NCBI GenBank assembly: GCA_030596225.1
Contig: JAUVKO010000042.1
Coordinates: 1-12,030 of the forward strand
DNA: 12,030 nucleotides
Direction: 5' to 3'
Origin: Fidelibacterota bacterium
Lineage (GTDB): Bacteria; Fidelibacterota; UBA8477; JABMPR01
A model generated the notes under the pieces. It was given only the letters and a program-made list of their open reading frames with translations, ran no database searches and was not told the origin of the DNA. Shown here in pieces: positions 6,723 through 12,030 of the stretch; the stretch's first letter is position 1, and every line of letters begins with the position of its first letter. The translations under genes and the position numbers were made by a program.

Positions 6723-6771
6723 AGAGGGACTTTTTACGGTGGCATCAATATTAATTATTAAATAATCGAAT

Positions 6772-6784
6772 GGAGCGTAGCGAC
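6772..6784 (+). repeat. Fragment of a dispersed GGAGCGTAGCGAC repeat
   Basis: The 13 nt GGAGCGTAGCGAC match 11 of 13 positions of the core at 11003-11015, part of a fuller repeat. It ends 2 nt before the HD gene start, and its GGAG (6772-6775) is the only candidate Shine-Dalgarno there, 11 nt from the ATG. Confidence 0.5.
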
Positions 6785-6786
6785 AA

Positions 6787-7320
6787 ATGAGAGATAAGGT
6801 TTTAAAAATCTGGCCCGAGATCAGCTGGATTAAAGATGATGAGTTAAGAGAGAAAACTCTGGAAGCTTGGGTATGGGCTATTGAAAATAGTGTGTTGAGC
6901 CCGGAAGATCTTGAAGTGATCCCCTTTTCGTTACTCATTAAAGATGTGAATGTATCATTCATGAACCATAAGCGAACCTGTGTTCAGCTTTCAGTGGATA
7001 TTGCCAAACGCATGCAGGAGAATTTCGGCGATAGCATGAAGATCGATATGGACATTCTAATTTCCGGCGCTATTCTGATTGATATCGGGAAACTTCTGGA
7101 ATATGAAATGAAAGACGGAAAACTGGGTACCAGCTCTATGGGTAAGATCGTCCGCCATCCCTTCAGTGGAGCCTCGATCGCTTTTCAGTTTGGTCTGCCG
7201 GCAGAGGTGCAACACATTATAGCCACCCATTCAAAAGAAGGTGACCTTGGTGTAAGGACTGTCGAGTCTATTATTGTACACCACGCTGATTTTGTCTCAT
7301 TTGAACCGTTTAAGGCTTAA
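6787..7320 (+). CDS. HD-domain-like protein with degenerate HD motif
   Basis: This 177-aa cytosolic protein is mostly helical and follows the HD phosphohydrolase layout. His61 lies in MNHKRTC, the HD position reads ILIDIGKLLEYE (residues 96-107), His124 is in RHPFSGA, His148 in ATHSKEG and Asp168 in HHADFVS. The normal HD pair is Ile98-Asp99, so one metal ligand is lost. That suggests weakened, altered or no phosphohydrolase activity, unless another His substitutes. HD proteins of this size usually cleave phosphate esters or nucleotides; the substrate here is unknown. The start ATG 6787 has GGAG 11 nt upstream within a repeat fragment. The stop is followed at once by GxxExxY cassette B. Its place between citF and the aconitase suggests a link to citrate metabolism, but this is context only. 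Confidence 0.78.
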   Translation: MRDKVLKIWPEISWIKDDELREKTLEAWVWAIENSVLSPEDLEVIPFSLLIKDVNVSFMNHKRTCVQLSVDIAKRMQENFGDSMKIDMDILISGAILIDIGKLLEYEMKDGKLGTSSMGKIVRHPFSGASIAFQFGLPAEVQHIIATHSKEGDLGVRTVESIIVHHADFVSFEPFKA

Positions 7321-7321
7321 A

Positions 7322-7348
7322 ACCACGAATTTCACTAATTCCACGAAT
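7322..7348 (+). repeat. Left terminal array of cassette B (3 x 9 nt)
   Basis: Three adjoining units with consensus NNCACKAAT directly follow the TAA of the HD gene. They are the inverse of 7761-7787. Confidence 0.75.
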
Positions 7349-7369
7349 GAGTAAGCATTAAATGAAAAC

Positions 7370-7765
7370 ATGGCTTCCCTGATCTATAAAGAATTGGCAT
7401 ACAAAGTGGTTGGCTGTGCTATGGAAGTACATAAAGTTCTTGGTCCAGGTTTTCTGGAGGCCGCTTATGAAAACGCCATGAAAATAGAATTGAAAATACT
7501 TGGGCTGAAATATTCTGCACAGGTTCCATATCCTATAATATATAAAGGGGTGCACATTAAAGACTATGTTTGCGATTTGGTTGTCGATGACAAAATTGTT
7601 ATCGAGTTGAAATCTATGACAAAACTGGGGGATGTCGAACGAGCTCAAATAATAAATTACCTGAAAGTCACAAACTTGAAACTGGGATTGCTTATTAATT
7701 TTGGCCAAAAATCGCTTGAGTATGAGAGATTTATTTTAACAAGGGATAGCAAAACACACAATTAG
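7370..7765 (+). CDS. GxxExxY protein (predicted PD-(D/E)XK nuclease fold), cassette B
   Basis: A 131-aa protein with GPGFLEAAYE (Gly27, Glu30, Tyr33) after VVGCAMEVHKVL, then CDLVVDDKIVIELKSM with Asp69, Glu79 and Lys81 as the nuclease-like D...ExK set. It is clearly homologous to the cassette A protein yet divergent through most of its length, so the two cassettes are not a recent duplication. The start ATG 7370 is the only ATG giving the frame; an ATG at 7362 opens a 6-codon ORF that stops at once. No strong Shine-Dalgarno is visible. The C-terminus (SKTHN) and TAG stop run into the right array. It lies between the HD gene and the aconitase. Confidence 0.88.
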   Translation: MASLIYKELAYKVVGCAMEVHKVLGPGFLEAAYENAMKIELKILGLKYSAQVPYPIIYKGVHIKDYVCDLVVDDKIVIELKSMTKLGDVERAQIINYLKVTNLKLGLLINFGQKSLEYERFILTRDSKTHN

Positions 7766-7787
7766 AGAAATTAGCGTAATTAGTGGT
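7761..7787 (-). repeat. Right terminal array of cassette B (3 x 9 nt)
   Basis: The + strand units are ATTAGAGAA, ATTAGCGTA and ATTAGTGGT. The GxxExxY stop codon (7763-7765) is part of the first unit, so the repeat supplies the terminator codon. Confidence 0.75.
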
Positions 7788-7810
7788 TCCGAGAAAGTAA
7801 GGGAATAGTT

Positions 7811-9781
7811 ATGTCACAAAATTTGATTGAAAAAATTGCCCAAAAATATGCCGTAGATTTAGAAAACGACCAGCTTGTCAAAAGTGGCGATTTCTTATCT
7901 ATTTCACCAGCCCACATCATGACCCACGATAACACCGGTGCTGTAATGAATAAGTTCAAAGCCATTGGTGCTACAAAAATATTCAATCCAAGACAACCCG
8001 TTTATGCTCTGGACCATAATATTCAGGATAAGAGTGAAGCAAACCTGAAGAAGTATGCTGGCATTGAAGCCTTTGCGAAAGAGATGGGTGTTGATTTCTA
8101 TCCTGCCGGTCGTGGAATTGGACATCAAATTATGTGTGAAGAAGGTTACGCCTGGCCGGGAAACATGATGGTTGCCTCGGACAGTCATTCAAACATGTAC
8201 GGAGGTCTGGGTGTCCTAGGCACACCGATTGTTCGTACCGATGCGGCAGCAATTTGGGCTACAGGAAGAACCTGGTGGCAAATCCCGCCCGTGGCAAAGG
8301 TTGAACTTAAGGGCAAGTTGAGACCCGGTGTCACAGGAAAAGATGTGATAATCACCCTGGCTGGTCTCTTTAATCACGATGAAGTGTTGAATCATGCCAT
8401 TGAATTTGTAGGTGATGGTCTGGCTTCATTATCCATTGATCAAAGATTGACCATTGCTAATATGACCACGGAATGGGGTGCTTTAGCTGGTGTGTTTCCC
8501 ATTGATGATGTGACTTATCAATGGCTCGAAACACGAATTATTACAGTTGAAAAACGAGGGCTGTCAGGTATTCCATCAGACGATGATGCTACCGGTGGTA
8601 TTTCACCCCGGATGAACTTCAGTAGAATTTCAGAACTGAAACAAAAAGCGCCCTATGCAGACCCTGATGCCTTTTATGCTAAAGAGTTGACTTTGGATAT
8701 GACAACGGTTGAGCCTTATATCTCCGGACCAGACAATGTCAAGACCATGACCGCTGCAAAAAGTATGGAACAAGAGCAACTTAAAATTCATAAAGCTTAC
8801 CTGCTTTCCTGTGTGAATAGCCGGGTGGAAGATCTGGCTGAAGCAGCTAAAACTATCAAAGGGCAGAAAGTTGCTGATGGGGTTGAGTTCTATATGGCGG
8901 CTGCATCAAGTGAGGTTCAGGCCGAGAGTGAAGCACGGGGGGACTGGCAGACTCTGATTGATGCAGGAGCCAGAACATTACCTCCTGGATGCGGTCCGTG
9001 TATTGGTTTGGGTGTGGGGCTTCTCGAGGAGAATGAGGTCGGGATTTCAGCAACAAATCGCAATTTTAAAGGACGTATGGGAGCCAAAAGTGCTAAGGCT
9101 TATCTGGCATCACCGGCAGTGGTGGCAGCCTCGGCAGTCGCTGGATATGTGGTATCACCGTTTAATTACAATGATGCTAAACCCCAGGGTGATATTAAGG
9201 TAAATTCGAAAGCAGCAGGAGAATCAAAAGCAGTTTCCATCCTTGATGGATTCCCATCGGAGCTTACGGGAAATATCCTTTTCTGTCACCAGGATAACTT
9301 GAATACCGATGGTATTTTCCCAGGTAAATATACCTATATCGATGATTTTACACCGGAACAGCAGGCTGGTGTCGTTATGGAAAATTATGATACAGCTTTT
9401 GTAAATATGGTTGAAAAGGGTGATTTTCTAGTAGGTGGATTCAATTTTGGAACAGGGAGTTCTCGGGAACAGGCTGCTACTGCCTTGAAATATCGTGGTA
9501 TATCCCTGGTTCTAGCCGGTTCGTTCAGTGAAACCTACAAGAGGAATGCCATCAATAATGGATTTATGGTTTTAGAAGCACCGGAGCTGGTCAAAGATCT
9601 GCTTGAAGCCAACGGCCGTGACAAACTCACTGTTGCCACCGGTGAAAAAGCCACTCTGGATTTTGAGAAGGCCACGTTGATCTATAATGGTAAAACTTAT
9701 GCGCTGAGTGCGGTTGGAGCTGCAGCACAAGAACTGGTGCTTACCGATGGCCTGGAGAATTGGGTTAAAGCAAGGCTGTAG
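7811..9781 (+). CDS. Aconitase-family hydratase, homoaconitase (Lys4)-like
   Basis: A 656-aa single-chain aconitase with both the [4Fe-4S] catalytic domains and the C-terminal swivel domain. Cluster ligands are Cys334 (LLSCVNSR), Cys394 and Cys397 (PPGCGPCIG). Other landmarks are MTHDNTGAVMNKF, PAGRGIGHQIMCEEGY, VASDSHSNMYGGLG, TDAAAIWATGRTWWQIPPVA, and the swivel-domain GGFNFGTGSSREQAA. By recall, many stretches match fungal mitochondrial homoaconitase more closely than bacterial AcnA or AcnB. Aconitases interconvert citrate and isocitrate, homoaconitases homocitrate and homoisocitrate. The citrate lyase neighbours favour citrate/isocitrate, but lysine-pathway use or another tricarboxylate is possible. 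The start ATG 7811 has AAGGGA 6 nt upstream. The CDF transporter starts 2 nt after the stop, implying coupled translation. Confidence 0.92.
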   Translation: MSQNLIEKIAQKYAVDLENDQLVKSGDFLSISPAHIMTHDNTGAVMNKFKAIGATKIFNPRQPVYALDHNIQDKSEANLKKYAGIEAFAKEMGVDFYPAGRGIGHQIMCEEGYAWPGNMMVASDSHSNMYGGLGVLGTPIVRTDAAAIWATGRTWWQIPPVAKVELKGKLRPGVTGKDVIITLAGLFNHDEVLNHAIEFVGDGLASLSIDQRLTIANMTTEWGALAGVFPIDDVTYQWLETRIITVEKRGLSGIPSDDDATGGISPRMNFSRISELKQKAPYADPDAFYAKELTLDMTTVEPYISGPDNVKTMTAAKSMEQEQLKIHKAYLLSCVNSRVEDLAEAAKTIKGQKVADGVEFYMAAASSEVQAESEARGDWQTLIDAGARTLPPGCGPCIGLGVGLLEENEVGISATNRNFKGRMGAKSAKAYLASPAVVAASAVAGYVVSPFNYNDAKPQGDIKVNSKAAGESKAVSILDGFPSELTGNILFCHQDNLNTDGIFPGKYTYIDDFTPEQQAGVVMENYDTAFVNMVEKGDFLVGGFNFGTGSSREQAATALKYRGISLVLAGSFSETYKRNAINNGFMVLEAPELVKDLLEANGRDKLTVATGEKATLDFEKATLIYNGKTYALSAVGAAAQELVLTDGLENWVKARL

Positions 9782-9783
9782 TT

Positions 9784-10965
9784 ATGGGATTCACCACTTT
9801 TTTAGTGCAGAAAACCACTCCCAAAGGGATTGAACCCGGGACCACTGCTTTTCGCGGTCATGTGGGAATGCTGGAGGGCTGGGTTTCCATTTTTGGCAAC
9901 TTTATTCTATTTGTGATTAAGTTGATCTTTGGCTGGATGGTGAATAGTATTGCCTTGATCGCAGATGCTTTCCACACCCTCTCAGATGTGGGTACTTCTA
10001 TTGTGGTGATATTTGGGTTCAAGGTTGCCCAGAAACCGGCCGACAAGGAACATCCCTTCGGTCATGGCCGGGCGGAGACTATTGCAACCCTCACAATTGC
10101 CATTCTTATGGCTGTGGTTGCTTTTGAATTTCTAAAGGGAGCTATTGAGCGTCTGTTTTTTACAGATACTGATATTGATGTTTCCAAGCTGGATTGGCTA
10201 TTTATTGGAATCATCACTCTAACTGCAGTTGGCAAAGCCTGGATGGCGCATTTTGCCTATCAGCTAGGTGATCTCATTGACTCGGATGCACTGCGGGGAG
10301 ATGCCGTTCATCATAAAAGCGATGTCTATACAACATTATTGGTAATTGTTGCCTTGATTGGTGCTTATTATGGCGTTCCCTATGTGGATGGTATAATGGG
10401 AGTTGGTGTAGCGATCATGATCTTATATGCGGCTTACGATATAGCCAAAGAGGCTATTGATGATCTGCTTGGGAAGCCAGCTACAGCTGAATTTATTCAG
10501 GAGATCAGTGATATGGCAACATCTGTCCCGGGTGCTAGACAGGTGCATGATATAGTGGTCCACAATTATGGAGATCAGAGCTTCATTTCGCTGCATGTTG
10601 AAATTGATGAAACCACCTCACCATCAGTTGCTCATCATATTGCCGATAACGTTGAGCATAAGCTGGCCCATGAACTCAATGCCCAGGTTGTGACCCATAC
10701 TGACCCGGTGGCCATAACTGGGGAATGTGTCCAAAAAGTTCGTCAAATTGTAGAAACAAGTCTAGCGAATTTCGGCAAAGAATTCAGGATTCAGGATCTG
10801 AGAATTGTTGGTGAAAACCCGGTTGAAGCAGTACTCTTTGAATTGCCAGTAACACCGGACTGTCATCAGAAAGCTGAAATTGAATCTGCATTAAGAAAAG
10901 CCCTTGCTGAAGAATATCCACGGGCCGGTGTCATTATCGAATTCAAATCGCAGATGACGGAGTAG
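9784..10965 (+). CDS. Cation diffusion facilitator (CDF) metal exporter with extra C-terminal domain
   Basis: This 393-aa inner-membrane protein has about six membrane segments between residues 33 and 225. The transport-site pairs are His64/Asp68 (HTLSD, segment 2) and His176 or 177/Asp180 (HHKSD, segment 5), the two-His two-Asp set typical of Zn-selective CDFs. HPFGHGRAE (90-98) is a family hallmark. A cytosolic dimerisation domain (about 235-295) has SLHVEID and VVTHTDPV. A further region of about 95 residues (298-393) looks like a second, degenerate metal-binding-type domain. Zn2+ is the best guess; Fe2+ or Mn2+ remain possible. AAGG at 9772-9775 lies inside the aconitase end, and the gene starts 2 nt after its stop, so the two are almost surely co-transcribed. 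A link to the iron-sulfur enzyme is suggestive only. Confidence 0.92.
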   Translation: MGFTTFLVQKTTPKGIEPGTTAFRGHVGMLEGWVSIFGNFILFVIKLIFGWMVNSIALIADAFHTLSDVGTSIVVIFGFKVAQKPADKEHPFGHGRAETIATLTIAILMAVVAFEFLKGAIERLFFTDTDIDVSKLDWLFIGIITLTAVGKAWMAHFAYQLGDLIDSDALRGDAVHHKSDVYTTLLVIVALIGAYYGVPYVDGIMGVGVAIMILYAAYDIAKEAIDDLLGKPATAEFIQEISDMATSVPGARQVHDIVVHNYGDQSFISLHVEIDETTSPSVAHHIADNVEHKLAHELNAQVVTHTDPVAITGECVQKVRQIVETSLANFGKEFRIQDLRIVGENPVEAVLFELPVTPDCHQKAEIESALRKALAEEYPRAGVIIEFKSQMTE

Positions 10966-10992
10966 AGCTAAAAATAGAAAATCTTAACCCCG

Positions 10993-11024
10993 TCTTTGCG
11001 AGGAGTGTAACGACGTGGCAATCT
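10993..11024. repeat. Dispersed REP-like repeat (TTGCGAGGAG...CGACGTGGCAA)
   Basis: An imperfect palindrome with TTGC at 10996-10999 and GCAA at 11018-11021 around a GAGGAGTGTAACGACG core. This motif type, TTGCGAGGAGC-N-AGCGACGNGGCAATC, recurs in many bacterial genomes by general knowledge. A truncated core is at 6772-6784. It follows the CDF stop, where it may act as a transcript end-hairpin; no T tract makes it an obvious terminator. Confidence 0.65.
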
Positions 11025-11034
11025 CCTATTTTTG

Positions 11035-11247
11035 GGTATAAGAGTATAAAGGTATAAAAGAGGTAGGGATGTATGGCACAAGAAAATAATTACATCGACG
11101 AAATAGTCGAATATTTGATTTTGGAACCCGATTCTGATTTCCAGCAAGAACGTATTTCGGCCTCTTTTGTTATTGAAAAAGAACAATTTGCCACTAACCA
11201 TGAATTTTAACCACTCAATATTCATATACCTTATACCTCTATACTCC
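11035..11247 (+). mobile_element. Short cassette C bounded by inverted GGTATAA arrays
   Basis: The left array (11035-11058) is three 8-nt units: GGTATAAG, AGTATAAA and GGTATAAA. The right end (about 11223-11245) on the minus strand gives AGTATAGA, GGTATAAG and GTATATGA. The design is that of cassettes A and B with an unrelated unit sequence and only 213 bp in total. It holds a 45-aa ORF in place of a GxxExxY gene. It may be a decayed or minimal member, or a different family with convergent ends. Confidence 0.5.
11073..11210 (+). CDS. Unrecognised 45-aa ORF inside cassette C
   Basis: An acidic small ORF starts at ATG 11073 with AGGTAGGG (11061-11068) just upstream and ends at TAA 11208-11210. 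The middle, IDEIVEYLILEPDSDFQQERI, could form one amphipathic helix; no domain is recognised. The last codons (ATNHEF) and stop come from CCACTAACCATGAATTTTAACCAC-like sequence resembling cassette array units. It could be a remnant of a cassette gene, a small protein, or chance. The rest of the 350-bp gap from 10966 to 11315 holds the repeats described and nothing else I recognise. Confidence 0.35.
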   Translation: MAQENNYIDEIVEYLILEPDSDFQQERISASFVIEKEQFATNHEF

Positions 11248-11315
11248 CACAGGGGTGATCTTGCTGTTAGTTTCCAACAAAAGCTCCCAATAAATGAAAA
11301 CTATCACCATAAAAC

Positions 11316-11990
11316 ATGACTAGCTTCCCCTACAAACATATCATCTGGGACTGGAACGGGACTCTGCTCAATGATTCCTGGCTGAGTGTCGCGGTGATCA
11401 ATAAAGTGCTTTCTAAACGGAATATGCCAACCATCGATCATGATCATTACACCAGGATCTTCGGGTTTCCTGTGATCGACTATTATGCCAGGTTAGGATT
11501 TGATTTTGAAACCGAATCTTTCGAAATAATTGGGACTGAATTCATCGATGGATATGAAGCTCAAAAATTTGAATTAGAGTTGCACAATGATACTCGTCAA
11601 GTCTTGAAATCACTCAAAGATCAAGGTGTTACCCATTCAATTCTATCTGCTTATAAACAATCTTTTTTTGAGGAGCTGATTGATCATTTCGAATTAGCTG
11701 ATATGTTTCTGAAGGTTATTGGTCTTGACAATCATTACGCTCACAGTAAAGTTGAAAATGGTGTTCAATGGATGTCTGAACTACCCTATGATAAAGCGGA
11801 AGTGCTTTTTGTAGGAGATACTGCACACGATTTTGAAGTGGCAGAAGCTATTGGAGTAGACTGTATTCTGATTCCTGGTGGCCATCAAACCAGAACTACC
11901 CTGGAAAAAACAGGAGCAATCATATTAGGCAGTTTAGAAGAGGTAATATTCTTAACCGCAAAGAGCGCAAAAGACGCAGAGGTTTATTAA
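11316..11990 (+). CDS. HAD-superfamily protein with DWNGTL motif and repeat-derived C-terminus
   Basis: A 224-aa HAD-like protein resembling phosphoglycolate phosphatase. Motif I is IIWDWNGTLLND (nucleophile Asp12, with Asn14 where the acid/base Asp normally is), motif II is SILSAY, the motif III Lys is in HSKVENG, and motif IV is VLFVGDTAHDFEVAEAIGVD. A helical cap spans roughly residues 20-85. The DxN form occurs in a subset of HAD proteins and may lower or alter phosphatase activity. The start ATG 11316 lacks a clear Shine-Dalgarno. A 9-codon ORF from 11294 ends at 11323, overlapping the start, and could couple translation. The last 11 or so residues (LTAKSAKDAEVY) are encoded by a 3 x 9-nt array, so the native C-terminus was probably replaced or extended. 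Confidence 0.85.
   Translation: MTSFPYKHIIWDWNGTLLNDSWLSVAVINKVLSKRNMPTIDHDHYTRIFGFPVIDYYARLGFDFETESFEIIGTEFIDGYEAQKFELELHNDTRQVLKSLKDQGVTHSILSAYKQSFFEELIDHFELADMFLKVIGLDNHYAHSKVENGVQWMSELPYDKAEVLFVGDTAHDFEVAEAIGVDCILIPGGHQTRTTLEKTGAIILGSLEEVIFLTAKSAKDAEVY
11955..11981 (+). repeat. Left terminal array (3 x 9 nt) inside the end of the HAD gene
   Basis: Units ACCGCAAAG, AGCGCAAAA and GACGCAGAG follow CTTA, in the same form as cassette left ends (TTAACC then units). The consensus NNCGCARAG matches the solo array at 6669-6691. The remaining 49 bp of the window are too short to show a cassette gene, which may lie beyond the edge. Confidence 0.65.
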
Positions 11991-12030
11991 AAGTCTTTGC
12001 ATGTTTCAAGGCTGGAAAATCCTGTTTTAG

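Larger units (their letters stand above)
7322..7787 (+). mobile_element. GxxExxY cassette B bounded by inverted 3 x 9-nt arrays
   Basis: It begins 1 nt after the HD stop and ends 11 nt before the aconitase ribosome-binding site. Left units are ACCACGAAT, TTCACTAAT and TCCACGAAT. Right units on the minus strand are ACCACTAAT, TACGCTAAT and TTCTCTAAT. The ends agree at 21 of 27 positions. The architecture equals cassette A, but units end in AAT instead of GAG. No flanking target duplication is visible. Confidence 0.65.

Noticed and set aside
10968..11225. Minus-strand 85-codon ORF after the CDF gene
   Set aside because: It crosses the REP-like repeat and both TATAA arrays; its composition reflects repeats, and no start signal is evident.

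Overview
The window reads as a moderately AT-rich bacterial chromosome segment with every confident gene on the + strand. Gene content suggests an anaerobic or facultative member of the FCB/Marinimicrobia-like bacteria: two GxxExxY proteins, an oxygen-independent citrate lyase, a fungal-Lys4-like aconitase, and what may be the C-terminus of a beta-barrel protein. That placement is inference from gene types and repeat style only; there is no rRNA or marker gene here.

Layout. Positions 2-115 hold the 3' end of a gene that enters from the left and is closed by a strong intrinsic terminator (137-165), which runs into a perfect palindrome (164-196). A first small cluster (445-2944) encodes a two-CBS-domain protein, a HAD phosphatase with no conventional start codon, a VOC-fold protein and a homocysteine S-methyltransferase. 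Oppositely oriented copies of one MITE-like palindromic repeat (252-300 and 2990-3068) bracket this cluster. The second block (3235-10965) is a carbon-metabolism cluster: a fused CitD-CitE citrate lyase (acyl carrier plus beta subunit), CitF (alpha subunit), a degenerate HD-domain protein, a large aconitase/homoaconitase and a CDF metal transporter. Together, aconitase and citrate lyase would link (iso)citrate to acetate plus oxaloacetate. The lyase accessory genes citC, citX and citG are not in the window. The right end holds a repeat-rich spacer with a 45-aa ORF and a second HAD-family protein.

The most unusual feature is a set of small cassettes in the intergenic gaps. Two carry a GxxExxY gene (predicted PD-(D/E)XK fold) and are bounded at both ends by inverted arrays of three 9-nt units (4446-4927 and 7322-7787). 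The unit sequence is shared by the two ends of one cassette but differs between cassettes. A third, shorter cassette (11035-11247) has about 8-nt units and an unrecognised 45-aa ORF. Solo arrays of the same design lie at 6669-6691 and 11955-11981, the last forming the C-terminus of the HAD protein. The complete GxxExxY cassettes sit exactly between the upstream stop codon and the downstream ribosome-binding site, leaving the operon readable. They look like a family of operon-tolerated mobile cassettes whose mechanism I do not recognise.
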